Positions 38,959 to 47,738 of a stretch of 64,000 nucleotides of DNA are shown in pieces. Under the pieces are notes generated by a model. The model was given only the letters and a program-made list of their open reading frames with translations. It made no database searches and was not told where the DNA came from. A program made the position numbers and the translations under genes. Position 1 is the first letter of the stretch; each line of letters opens with the position of its first letter. The DNA comes from CAWHMS01 sp963830495 (lineage in GTDB: Bacteria; Actinomycetota; Actinomycetes; Propionibacteriales; Nocardioidaceae): NCBI GenBank assembly GCA_963830495.1, contig CAWHMS010000002.1:310001-374000 (forward strand). Direction: 5' to 3'.

Positions 38959-40140
38959 TCAGCGACGTAGCCGCGCGATCGCGTCGACGACCTGATCGAG
39001 CTCGGCTTGGGTGTTGTAGTAGTGCGGGGACAGGCGGACCAGCGGGTGCACATCACGGACCTGGGTGTCGAACTGGCTGTGCTCCGGCACGGTGGTGCTG
39101 ACATTGATGCCCTGAGCCGTGAGCGCGGCGGCGACCTCGGCCGCCGTGAGCCCGTCCACCGTGGCCGTCACGATCGCGCAGGTGCGACTGCCCAGGTCGT
39201 GCGTGGTCACGCCGGGGAGCGCGTCGAGTCCAGCGCGCAGCAGGGAGCCGAGTCGCGCTGTCCGCTCGCCGATGGCGTCCAGCCCGAGCTCGAGTGCCTG
39301 TCGGGCGGCGGCGCCGAGGCCGAGGATGGTGGCGTAGCTGTTCTCCCAGCTCTCGAAGCGCCGGGCACCGGCCGCCCAGGTATAACCGTGACCGCCGTCC
39401 CAGGTCGCGGATCCGATCTCCACGACGAAGGGGTCCAGGCGCGACAGCGCCGAGTCGCGCACCCACAGGAATCCCGCTCCCCGTGGACCCCGGAGGAACT
39501 TCCGTGAAGTGCCCGTGAGCATGTCGCAGCCGATCTCGTCCACGTCAACGGGGAACTGGCCGAGTGACTGCACGGCGTCGAGCAGATACAGCGCTTCCGC
39601 ATCACGCGCGATGCGGCCTATCTCCGCAGCCGGGTTGACCAGGCCGCCGCCTGTCGGCACGTGCGTGACGCCGACCAGCGTGGTGCGCTCGTCGACTGCA
39701 TCGGCCAATGCTTCGAGGTCGAGCTGACCGCTTGCGTCATTGGGCACGACGACGACCTCGGCGCCGGTGCGTCGCGCCACCTGCAGGTAGGCGAGCACGC
39801 TGCTGCCGTACTCCGCGCGACCCGTCACGATGCGGTCGCCGGGCCCGAGTGGCACGGAGTAGAACGCCGCATTCCAGGCGTGCGTCCCGTTGTCGAAGAG
39901 GGCGATCTCCGTGCTCGCTCCGCCGAGGAGCTCCGCCAGGGCCTGGTAGGTGGCGGCGACATCCTCCCGGGCGACCTCAGCAGCTTCATAGCCGCCGATC
40001 CTCGACTCCAGCCTGAGGTGTTCGGTGACTGCCTCGAGGGTGACGTCAGACATCAGCGCCGCGCCGGCGTTGTTGAGGTGGACCCGGTGCTCGACACCGG
40101 GCGTCCGGGCCCGGAGCTCGACGACGTCCACCAGCCTCAC
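38959..40140 (-). CDS. class V aminotransferase (cysteine desulfurase-like / isopenicillin epimerase-like)
   Basis: The 393-residue PLP enzyme starts at GTG 40140. HLNNAGAALMSDVTLEAV is the usual opening, THVPTGGGLVNPAAEIGRIA and LLDAVQSLGQFPVDVDEIGCDMLTGTSRKFLRGPRGAGFLW bear the PLP-binding aspartate, histidine/glutamine and lysine (SRK). No conserved catalytic cysteine loop typical of IscS is obvious, so it may be a lyase or epimerase-type class V enzyme rather than a desulfurase. No partner genes (iscU, sufBCD) are nearby. Confidence 0.82.
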   Translation of the reverse strand: MRLVDVVELRARTPGVEHRVHLNNAGAALMSDVTLEAVTEHLRLESRIGGYEAAEVAREDVAATYQALAELLGGASTEIALFDNGTHAWNAAFYSVPLGPGDRIVTGRAEYGSSVLAYLQVARRTGAEVVVVPNDASGQLDLEALADAVDERTTLVGVTHVPTGGGLVNPAAEIGRIARDAEALYLLDAVQSLGQFPVDVDEIGCDMLTGTSRKFLRGPRGAGFLWVRDSALSRLDPFVVEIGSATWDGGHGYTWAAGARRFESWENSYATILGLGAAARQALELGLDAIGERTARLGSLLRAGLDALPGVTTHDLGSRTCAIVTATVDGLTAAEVAAALTAQGINVSTTVPEHSQFDTQVRDVHPLVRLSPHYYNTQAELDQVVDAIARLRR

Positions 40141-40170
40141 GATAGGTGCGCCAGCTGGGTGACGCCGGGC

Positions 40171-40644
40171 TCAGCCTGCGTCGGCTGCCTTGAGCAGCGC
40201 GGCCAGATCCAGCTTCCTCATGGCGAACATCGCCTTCATCGCTCGATCGGCACGGCTGGGGTCCGGATCGTTGAAGAGCTCCACGAAGCCTTCGGGCACG
40301 ACCTGCCACGAGAGTCCGTACTTGTCCTTCAGCCATCCACAGGGGCCCTCTTCGCCACCCTCGGTCAGCTTGTCCCAGTAGTAGTCGACCTCGTCCTGGT
40401 CGGCGCAGTTGATCTGCAGCGACACCGCCTCGGAGAACGTGAACTCGGGGCCGCCGTTGATGGCGACGTACGGCTGTCCGTCGAGCACGAACTCGACCGT
40501 CATGACGGTGCCGGCGGGCCTCGGTCCGGCCTCGCCGTAGCGGGCGACATGGGTGATCTTGGAGTTGGGGAAGATCGAGACGTAGTACTCGGCCGCTTCC
40601 TCTCCCTCGGTGTCGAACCACAGATTGGGGGTGATGGTCGGCAT
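40171..40644 (-). CDS. VOC-fold PhnB-like protein
   Basis: The 157-residue protein starts at ATG 40644 behind gaaggagctg. Opening TITPNLWFDTEGEEAAEYYVSIFPNSKITHVARYGEAGP and later NGGPEFTFSEAVSLQINCADQDEVDYYWDKL are typical of the 3-demethylubiquinone methyltransferase-like (PhnB) family. GPCGWLKDKYGLSWQVVP follows. These are small dimeric proteins of mostly unknown activity. A second, shorter relative is at 50128-50547. Confidence 0.88.
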   Translation of the reverse strand: MPTITPNLWFDTEGEEAAEYYVSIFPNSKITHVARYGEAGPRPAGTVMTVEFVLDGQPYVAINGGPEFTFSEAVSLQINCADQDEVDYYWDKLTEGGEEGPCGWLKDKYGLSWQVVPEGFVELFNDPDPSRADRAMKAMFAMRKLDLAALLKAADAG

Positions 40645-40705
40645 GGTCAGCTCCTTCGGTGGTGGGTCCCTTCTCCTGGCATGTGACCGCCGTACGGCTC
40701 GGAAC

Positions 40706-41572
40706 TCATCGGCCGACCCGACCGAGAAGCTCGGCGCGAGCGTCCGACGCGAGCCGGATGAAGCCGGGAACGTCCGGCTCGCGCGCAGCGTGCACCAGCA
40801 CGACCGTCGTGGCGCCGGCGTCGGCGTACTGTCGCAGCGCCTGCGCGACCTCCATCGGCCCGCCGACAGCAACGGCGTCGTCAGGTATCTGCGGTAGCTC
40901 CTGGGCGATGCGGTCGCGGGCAGCGTCGTCGCTGCCCGCGTAGACGTAGACGACGACGTCGTGCCCGTCGGGCGGAGCGATGTGCTCGATCGCCGTGCGT
41001 ACGTCGTCCGGGCTGTTGCTGGAGTCCAGCACGGTCCCGTCGCCAAGCTCGCCCGCCAACGCCAGGGTGCGAGGCCCACGGGCGCCCACGAGCAACGGCG
41101 GGATCTCATGTGGCGGCCAGTCGAGCGCCACCGCGTCGAGGTTGACATACCGGCCAGAGGCGGTCACCGGCTCGCCGCGCAGCAGCGTTCTGACGGCGGT
41201 GGTCCACTCCCGCAGCAGCGTCATCGGCGAGCCGACGCGAGCCCCGACCTGGTCCATCCAGTCCAGCACCCCATGCCCGACGGCCGGTGCGAACCGGCCC
41301 GGGAAGAGCCGACCGACGGTGGCGATCTCCATCGCCGCCAGGGCGGGATTGCGCAACGGCACGGGCATCAGCCCGAGCCCGATCCGCAGCGAGCGGCTCC
41401 AGGCCAGTGCTGCCGTCGCGGTCGTCAGCCCACCCTCAAGGAAGCAGTCCTCCCAGAGCCAGAGATCATCGAGTCCGCCCGTCTCGGCCGCTGCCACGAA
41501 CTCCGGCAGTTGCTCGGGTGGTAGCTGTGGTCGGAAGACCACACCGACCCTGGGAACCATCTCCCTGACCAT
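40706..41572 (-). CDS. LLM-class F420-dependent oxidoreductase
   Basis: The 288-residue TIM-barrel enzyme starts at ATG 41572 after gaggggaggcg (another ATG at 41560 is possible). Features are VGVVFRPQLPPEQLPEFVAAAETGGLDDLWLWEDCF, LRIGLGLMPVPLRNPALAAMEIATVGRLFPGRFAPAVGHG and PPLLVGARGPRTLALAGELGDG, all typical of bacterial luciferase-like F420-binding enzymes. It would transfer hydride between F420 and an unknown substrate. It diverges from a glutamine amidotransferase gene. Confidence 0.87.
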   Translation of the reverse strand: MVREMVPRVGVVFRPQLPPEQLPEFVAAAETGGLDDLWLWEDCFLEGGLTTATAALAWSRSLRIGLGLMPVPLRNPALAAMEIATVGRLFPGRFAPAVGHGVLDWMDQVGARVGSPMTLLREWTTAVRTLLRGEPVTASGRYVNLDAVALDWPPHEIPPLLVGARGPRTLALAGELGDGTVLDSSNSPDDVRTAIEHIAPPDGHDVVVYVYAGSDDAARDRIAQELPQIPDDAVAVGGPMEVAQALRQYADAGATTVVLVHAAREPDVPGFIRLASDARAELLGRVGR

Positions 41573-41708
41573 GACGCCTCCCCTCGCTGGCGGTTGATCG
41601 CCATCCTGCCAGGTCGGCCCGCCGTGCCCTCGGCTCGACCTGGACAGCCGATCGACGCCACTAGGATTCTCTTCCGATGACGCCCTTCCCCAGCACGACG
41701 ACTGCGCG

Positions 41709-42443
41709 ATGAAGCCCTTCCTGTTCCTCGCGATCCGAGCCGAGGACGTCGCCGCCGACGACGAGTACGACGCGATGCTTCGGTGCACGGGGCTGCCCGA
41801 GTCGGCACTGCGCCGGGTCCGGATGGAGCGGGCGCCGCTCGGCTCGGTCGACTTCGACGACTGGTCGGGGGTCATCCTGGGCGGTGGCGCCTTCCAGGCC
41901 AGCGACCCCGAGACGGTCAAGACGCCCGTCCAGCGCCGGGTCGAAGCCGAGCTGCGTGATCTGCTCGACGCAGTGGCGGCGGTGGACTTCCCCTTCCTCG
42001 GTTGCTGCTACGGCATCGGGACCCTCGGCGTACATCAGGGTGCCACGGTGGACGGCCTGTACGGCGAGCCGATCGGAGGCTTCCGGATCGAGCTGACCGA
42101 TGCCGGCGCGGCCGACCCGATCTTCGGCATCGCACCGCGAACGTTCGGCGCCTACGGGGGCCACAAGGAGGCGATCCGCAAGCTGCCGAGTCACGCCGTG
42201 TGCCTGGCGTCGAGCACGGGCTGTCCGGTGCAGGCCTTCCGGGTCGGACGGCACGTGTACGCGACCCAGTTCCATCCCGAGCTCGACCTGGACGGACTCG
42301 CCACCAGGGTGCAGGCGTACAAGTACGCCGGCTACTTCGAGCCGGCCGAAGCAGAGTCCGTGATGGCGGCGGCTCGGGCGAGCGGCGTACCCGAGACCCC
42401 GCCCTTCCTCAGCCGCTTCGTCGACCGGTTCACGCGCTACTAG
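41709..42443 (+). CDS. class I glutamine amidotransferase-like protein (GuaA-type GATase)
   Basis: The 244-residue protein has the GATase1 triad: the nucleophile cysteine in FPFLGCCYGIGTLG and His/Glu in ATQFHPELDLDG. The oxyanion strand VILGGGAFQASDP comes before. It is a free-standing amidotransferase domain, related to GMP synthase-type domains, that hydrolyses glutamine or a gamma-glutamyl compound. Ammonia acceptor unknown. Start ATG 41709, preceded by a short unstructured leader. Confidence 0.85.
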   Translation: MKPFLFLAIRAEDVAADDEYDAMLRCTGLPESALRRVRMERAPLGSVDFDDWSGVILGGGAFQASDPETVKTPVQRRVEAELRDLLDAVAAVDFPFLGCCYGIGTLGVHQGATVDGLYGEPIGGFRIELTDAGAADPIFGIAPRTFGAYGGHKEAIRKLPSHAVCLASSTGCPVQAFRVGRHVYATQFHPELDLDGLATRVQAYKYAGYFEPAEAESVMAAARASGVPETPPFLSRFVDRFTRY

Positions 42444-42484
42444 TTCTGCGACCATCGTCGCATCCCTTGGCAGTGTGCTGGCGA

Positions 42485-42928
42485 TCAGAACGGCACCTGC
42501 TGCGCCATCACCGCGGTGCCGTGGCCCCTGCCGGAGGCTGCGGCAGTACGCGAGCGCATCCACCCTCGACGCGCTGGCCGTCGGCGCCGTCGCATGCCGC
42601 TCTCCGCGGCGCGACGCAGGTCGGCTCGGAGCTCGACTGGGGTGAGGTCCCTCCGCTCCGAGACGTGTACGGCGTTGGCGGCCTCGATCATGTCGGCACC
42701 AGGCATCAGGCGGCGGCCGGCTCGAAGCTGGCGAAGCGCCTCGGTGACCTTCCCGGATGCGGCGGCTCCACCGGCAACGTGCGACACCACTGCCCGCACA
42801 TCCCAGCCCGGACAGTCTGTCGGCAGCTCGAACTGCTCGGCCGAGAGGCTTCCCACCAGGTCGTCCAGCCGGCGGTACTCCGTCGCCGCCATCGTCATCC
42901 ACTGTGCGTAGCTCAGTAGCGAGGCCAT
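42485..42928 (-). CDS. truncated maleylpyruvate isomerase-like (MDMPI N-terminal domain) protein
   Basis: From ATG 42928 the first 90 residues are a normal DinB-fold/MDMPI N domain (SYAQWMTMAATEYRRLDDLVGSLSAEQFELPTDCPGWDVRAVVSHVAGG). After about residue 110 the sequence turns into a basic run (SGMRRRRRPARRGWMRSR) and ends at 147 residues, while intact family members are 200-260. The break in character suggests a frameshift or a deletion that removed the C-terminal part. Function, if any, would be mycothiol-dependent chemistry. A second family member begins at 63671. Confidence 0.6.
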   Translation of the reverse strand: MASLLSYAQWMTMAATEYRRLDDLVGSLSAEQFELPTDCPGWDVRAVVSHVAGGAAASGKVTEALRQLRAGRRLMPGADMIEAANAVHVSERRDLTPVELRADLRRAAESGMRRRRRPARRGWMRSRTAAASGRGHGTAVMAQQVPF

Positions 42929-43008
42929 GTCTGGACCTGCCCTCCTCGCCGGTCGGCGATGGCGACTTCGGCTCGGCGGACAGTCCAGACCCGGTCCATG
43001 ACGCCGGC

Positions 43009-44325
43009 TCAGCCGGGCTGGATGTTGAAGTTCTGGTTGAACACGTTGGCCGGGTCGTACGTGCATTTGACCGCTGCGAGCCGCTGGTAGGTCGGCGCCG
43101 GGTACGCCGCTGCCACGTCGGCCTCGTCGTCGCTCGACATGAAGTTGACGTAGGAGCCCATGCCGTGCCGAGCGACCTCGTGCCAGGGCTCTCGAGCCGC
43201 CACGACGTCGGCGTCTGAGGCATCTGCAGGCAGGAACGCGGCCGACACGATCATGGCCTCGGCGTCACGATGCGCGAAGGCGGTCGCCTCAGCCGGCACC
43301 CGCGCCACGGCGCCGCCCAGGCTCCGTAGGAACACGACCCTGCCGCGCTGACCCTCGCCGTACAACGCGGCGGTGGCATCGATGGTGTCGTCGCTCAGGT
43401 TGCGGACGAGGGTGTTGTCGGCCACGGCGCGCACGCCCGGCGGCGGATGCGCCTCTTCGAGTACCTCGGCGTAGGCCTGCGCGGCGATCGTGTCGGAGAC
43501 GACGGTGCCGATCTTGCGAAGCGGCTCGATCGCCCCCTGGGCCTCATCGACATCGTCACCCGCGTAGACCGCGAAGACCACAACGCCCGCGGGCATGTCA
43601 CCGAAGCCGGGCATGAGGGCGATCGCGGTGCTGAGCTGCTCGGGCGCCGAGCGCATCGCGTCGCGCCACCCCGCGAGCATGGCGGCCGTGTCGCCCGGTG
43701 CGAAGGCCAGCATGCCGCCGACCACTCCGCGCAGCCGCTCGGCGGCGAACTCGAAGTGGGTGACGACCCCGAAGTTCCCTCCGCCACCGCGCACAGCCCA
43801 GAACAGGTCTGGATGCGCGTCGGCGCTGGCGCGGAGCGTCGATCCGTCGGCCGTGACGATGTCCACGGCGCGCAGACTGTCGATCGTGAGTCCATGGAGG
43901 CGGACCAGCCACCCGATGCCTCCGCCGAGAGTGAGCCCGCCAACGCCAACGCTCGTGGTGTCTCCGGAGGTGAGGGCCAAGCCGTAGGGACCCAGCGCCT
44001 CGGCCACGTCGATCCACCGGGCACCCGCGCCGACACGGACAAGTCCGGCGGACGGGTCCAGCACCTCGACCGAGTTGATCGCCGACACGTCGATGACGAT
44101 GCCGTCGGTGTTGGTGGCGTGCAGCGCACTATGGCCGCCGCTGCGCACCGTCAGTACGGCACTGGCGTCGGTCGCCGCCCTGATGCCGGCGGCGATGTCT
44201 GCTGAGTCGCGCACGCGTAGCACGACGGCGGGATGGCCCCTCGCCATATAGGTGGAGCTCGCCTCGGCGTACCCGATGTCGCCGGGTCGGATGGCGATCT
44301 CGTCGAGCTGACGGTCGGTGTGCAT
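43009..44325 (-). CDS. FAD-linked oxidase (BBE-like, PCMH-type)
   Basis: The 438-residue protein starts at ATG 44325 after gagggggac. The PCMH FAD domain is seen in AVLTVRSGGHSALHATNTDGIVIDVSAINSVEVLD (the SGGH histidine binds FAD covalently in the family) and GDTTSVGVGGLTLGGGIGWLVRLHGL. The berberine-bridge tail TYDPANVFNQNFNIQPG ends it. The second covalent-FAD cysteine of some relatives is not obvious. Oxidises an unknown substrate, for example a sugar or alkaloid-like alcohol. No signal peptide seen. Confidence 0.92.
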   Translation of the reverse strand: MHTDRQLDEIAIRPGDIGYAEASSTYMARGHPAVVLRVRDSADIAAGIRAATDASAVLTVRSGGHSALHATNTDGIVIDVSAINSVEVLDPSAGLVRVGAGARWIDVAEALGPYGLALTSGDTTSVGVGGLTLGGGIGWLVRLHGLTIDSLRAVDIVTADGSTLRASADAHPDLFWAVRGGGGNFGVVTHFEFAAERLRGVVGGMLAFAPGDTAAMLAGWRDAMRSAPEQLSTAIALMPGFGDMPAGVVVFAVYAGDDVDEAQGAIEPLRKIGTVVSDTIAAQAYAEVLEEAHPPPGVRAVADNTLVRNLSDDTIDATAALYGEGQRGRVVFLRSLGGAVARVPAEATAFAHRDAEAMIVSAAFLPADASDADVVAAREPWHEVARHGMGSYVNFMSSDDEADVAAAYPAPTYQRLAAVKCTYDPANVFNQNFNIQPG

Positions 44326-44589
44326 GGCTGTCCCCCTCGTCGTGGTCGGCGGTGAGTGAGGCTCGGATCGCGGACTTGGGCTCATCGCTCCACTTCACCA
44401 CGGTCTACCGACAGTTCCGCGGCCCGAGCCGATCCGCTCGATCCGCCAGCACGATAGGAGCGCCGAGCACCAGCCGTCACGTCATTTTCGCGCTCCACGC
44501 CGGCTGGCCATCGGCGTCGAGTCCGGAAGCGGTTGGAGGAGCAGATCGCTGCGGGGTCGTCCGACAGCCGCCGCCTCGACCCAACGAAG

Positions 44590-44836
44590 AATGAGCGAAC
44601 CGGTTCCCCCTATCTCCGCGTGTCCCAGCGACACGCCACAGATGTGCGGACGAGGGCGCAGACGAGACGGATCCCCTCGAGGCTGAGAACGTGGCGCTGC
44701 GGGATCGGCTGCAAGAGCTGGGATCGCCGCAGAGTTCGACTTCTACGGTCCCGGCAGGCACACCTGGCCCTACTGGGAGCGAGAGCTGCGCCGTACCTGG
44801 CCGATGCTCATCGGTGCACTGCAGTCTGCCGACTGA
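44590..44836 (+). pseudogene. 3' remnant of an esterase (Ag85/putative esterase family), frameshifted
   Basis: Near the end one frame reads AAEFDFYGPGRHTWPYWERELRRTWPMLIGAL and stops at TGA 44836, the C-terminal signature of the putative-esterase/mycolyltransferase group with the catalytic histidine in HTWPYWE. The preceding frame reads DEGADETDPLEAENVALRDRL, joining it only if one base is added near 44722. Nothing upstream continues to a start codon. The rest of the 600-bp gap (44326-44925) holds no other gene that I can support. Confidence 0.55.
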
Positions 44837-44925
44837 GCCGGTCGCGGTGGCACCAGAGTGAACGTGTTGCGGGTGGGTACCGGAGTGGTTGTATGGAATG
44901 ACTCACACCACGGAGGCAGCCACCC

Positions 44926-47565
44926 ATGTCCCGCACCCGGACCGCCACCCGCCCTGCTCTCGTCGCCATGATCGTCACCAGCCTCGCCGTCAGCGGCGCC
45001 GCCTTCTCGCCCCCCGTCGTGGCCGAGCCCGAGGCAGCAGCGCCTTCGGCGCAGGAGCTGCGACCTGGCCACCTGCCACGCAGCCCCGAGCTCTCCGAGA
45101 CCCGCCGACTCGATGATCGCCGGGCGGTGGTCATCGGGGAGCGCGCCTACTCGACGGGGACCGAGGACGGTCTCTACCCTGCGATGGGCTTCCACACGCG
45201 TGGCGAGATGGGTGGGATCTGGTCACCACCGATCAAGCTGCTCGACGGGATCTGGTTCGGCGTCGGCGGCCAGTGGCTCGGCGGACAGGTCGAGGCGGAG
45301 CGCTTCTCCAGCGGTTGGGGCTACACCCGCACGGACTACGCACGCACGTCAGGCGTGGCGGTGGCGCGCACGGACGTAGTGCCGGACGGGCCACGGGCGC
45401 AGCTCATCGGGCTCACGATCCGCAGCGATCGGGCCCGGCAGGTGCCGCTGACCGTCGACGCCCACTCCGAGCTGATGTCGTCGTACCCCTGGGGTGAGAC
45501 CACACCGAGCCAGCTCGACGTCAACCTCGACGACTCCGGCGCTGTCGAGGACGGGGCACTCGTCTTCCGCGAGCAGGCCGGCGCCGGGCACCCACTCGGT
45601 GCGCACGACTGGGCCGCGGTGGTCGGCAGCACGCTGGCGCCCGAGTCCAGCCAGCTCGGGCCGGACTTCCGCGGCCCTCAGGACCCTGCCGTGATCTGCC
45701 CCGCCTCCGGCACGACGGCCGAGCAGCCGGCGCGCTGCGACGACACGGCGTACGGTGCCGGCACGGGTGGTCGGCTCAGCTACGAGGTGCGGGTGCCTGC
45801 CGATCGGCCGGTCACCGTCTGGTTCGCGGTCGGCGGGTCCGACCAGGGACTGGCGGAGGCACGGGCGTCGTACGACGAGGTGCTCGCGACCCCCCGTGCT
45901 CTCCTGAAGGGGAAGATCCTCGCCCGCCAGGCGGTCGACCAGCGCACCCAGGTGTCGCTGCCGGGTGACCCGCTGCTCGAGCGGTCGATCCGCTGGAGCA
46001 AACAGAACCTCGCCGACTCGGTGCAGGACGCACGCGACCTACAGTTGCGATTCGTCGACACCGGGCTGCAGTTCCCCGCGCCGGAGGGCAGTCTCGGCCA
46101 GATGCGCTGGCTGGGCGCCGGCTGGCCCGACTATCCGTGGCTGTTCGGCACCGATGGTGAGTACACCGCGTTCGCCTCCGTGACCATGGGCCAGTTCGAG
46201 GAGATCAAGGATCACCTGCGCGCGCTCCGCGACGTCAGCGAGATCATCAACGACGGCTCGGGCAAGGTCGTGCACGAGGTGACGCCCGACGGGTCGGTCT
46301 ACTTCGGGGCCAACGAGAGCGAGGGCAACACCGACGAGACGTCCAAGTTCCCCAGCGCCGTCGCACTGGTGTGGCGCTGGACGGGCGACGACGCCTTCCG
46401 CGATGAGATGTACGACTTCAGTGTGCGCGGCATGGAGTACGTCGTCGACCAGCTCGATGAGGACGGCGACGGGTGGCCCGAGGGGCTCGGCAACGTCGAG
46501 CGGCCCGGGATGGGCGAGGAGAAGCTCGACAACACCGTCTACACGATCCGCGGGCTGCGCGACCTCGCCGACATGGCGCGGAGCAAGGGCGACGACGCGA
46601 CGGCCGCGTGGGCATCCGGAGTCGCCAGGTCGATGGAGCGTCGCTTCGAGCACGCTTGGTGGTACGGCGCCGGCACCCGACAGTACGCCGACTCGCTCAC
46701 CAACCCCGACAACGAGCGGGTCTTCCAGCGACACTGGATCGGCGTCACCCCGATGGACGCGATGCTGGTGCGGCCCGGTCGGGCAACCCGCCCGCTGGCC
46801 AGCGACCGGCACGGAGTGACGGCCCTCGACCAGCGCGAGCGGCCCTGCTTCACCGGGCAGTTCGGGCTGTACCACACCGGCACCGGTCCGACCTCGGCAC
46901 CGACGGGCAACCCCGGACCGACCTGCGATCCGGTGGTGTCGACCGTGCCGAGCGAGCGCAACGTCTTCTCGCTCAACACCGCGATCATGGGCGTGGCTGA
47001 GGGCAACTTCGGCCGGATGGGCGCCGACCAGCAGCAGTACTACACGACCGGCAACTCTCGCATCCAGCTCGATCGCTCGGTCTGGGAGATGCCCGGTGCG
47101 ATGCCGGAGATCGCGCCCGAGGGTGACTTCGTGCCCAACATCGACCGCCTCTTCACCGAGCGCTCGATGGTGCTCCAGGCCTGGGGTGCCTACGGGACCC
47201 TGTGGCCCGTGGTCGCTCAACAGCTCGGTGTGTCCCCGGACCTCTCGCGCGACCGGGTCACCGTCGTCTCGCAGGTGCCCGACGGACAGCGCCGTATCGC
47301 CGGCCGCGACATCATGCTCGGCGAAGACGGGTCGATCGACGTACAGGCCAAGGCAACGAGGGATCTGCTGATCACCGCGGTGTCCCTCGAGCGGGCCGAC
47401 ACGACGCTCGGGATCGGTCACGTGCTGCCGAGCGGGGTCGACGTCCGCAAGGTCTGGCTCGACGGCGAGCCGACCGACTGGCGCATCCTGCGGACGGCGC
47501 GCGGCCGAGAGCTGGTTACGGAGACGACCGGCGGATACCACGAGCTGGTGATCAGCCTGCGCTGA
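44926..47565 (+). CDS. secreted six-hairpin glycoside hydrolase-like protein
   Basis: The 879-residue protein starts at ATG 44926 behind ggaggcag. A Sec signal peptide (ALVAMIVTSLAVSGAAFS) is cut near VVA-EP. The long beta N-domain leads to an alpha-barrel with WLGAGWPDYPWLFGTDGEYTAFA, ANESEGNTDETSKFPSAVALVWRWTGD and DEDGDGWPEGLGNVERPGMGEEKLDNTVY, typical of six-hairpin glycosidases such as glycogen-debranching or GH63/GH15 relatives. Acidic residues in these motifs are catalytic candidates. Substrate unknown; it would act outside the cell. No transporter is adjacent. Confidence 0.85.
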   Translation: MSRTRTATRPALVAMIVTSLAVSGAAFSPPVVAEPEAAAPSAQELRPGHLPRSPELSETRRLDDRRAVVIGERAYSTGTEDGLYPAMGFHTRGEMGGIWSPPIKLLDGIWFGVGGQWLGGQVEAERFSSGWGYTRTDYARTSGVAVARTDVVPDGPRAQLIGLTIRSDRARQVPLTVDAHSELMSSYPWGETTPSQLDVNLDDSGAVEDGALVFREQAGAGHPLGAHDWAAVVGSTLAPESSQLGPDFRGPQDPAVICPASGTTAEQPARCDDTAYGAGTGGRLSYEVRVPADRPVTVWFAVGGSDQGLAEARASYDEVLATPRALLKGKILARQAVDQRTQVSLPGDPLLERSIRWSKQNLADSVQDARDLQLRFVDTGLQFPAPEGSLGQMRWLGAGWPDYPWLFGTDGEYTAFASVTMGQFEEIKDHLRALRDVSEIINDGSGKVVHEVTPDGSVYFGANESEGNTDETSKFPSAVALVWRWTGDDAFRDEMYDFSVRGMEYVVDQLDEDGDGWPEGLGNVERPGMGEEKLDNTVYTIRGLRDLADMARSKGDDATAAWASGVARSMERRFEHAWWYGAGTRQYADSLTNPDNERVFQRHWIGVTPMDAMLVRPGRATRPLASDRHGVTALDQRERPCFTGQFGLYHTGTGPTSAPTGNPGPTCDPVVSTVPSERNVFSLNTAIMGVAEGNFGRMGADQQQYYTTGNSRIQLDRSVWEMPGAMPEIAPEGDFVPNIDRLFTERSMVLQAWGAYGTLWPVVAQQLGVSPDLSRDRVTVVSQVPDGQRRIAGRDIMLGEDGSIDVQAKATRDLLITAVSLERADTTLGIGHVLPSGVDVRKVWLDGEPTDWRILRTARGRELVTETTGGYHELVISLR

Positions 47566-47593
47566 GCAGTCGAGCCACTGGGCTGCTTTGAGG

Positions 47594-47622
47594 CCGGGTC
47601 GGCGGGTTGGCGCCCGACCCGG
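47594..47622 (+). terminator. hairpin after the secreted glycosidase gene
   Basis: ccgggtcgg (47594-47602) pairs with ccgacccgg (47614-47622), a 9-bp stem with an 11-nt loop, 28 bp after the stop codon. There is no U-tract directly after it. Confidence 0.45.
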
Positions 47623-47738
47623 GTATGACGTCAAGAAATGCCCGGCAGCTGGCACTTTGTTGGCGTCGGGCGACCGTACGGCCGCGCAGTGGCCGATGGT
47701 CCCTGGGCGCTGAGCCTGGAGACCCTCGCCGGCTGGCC

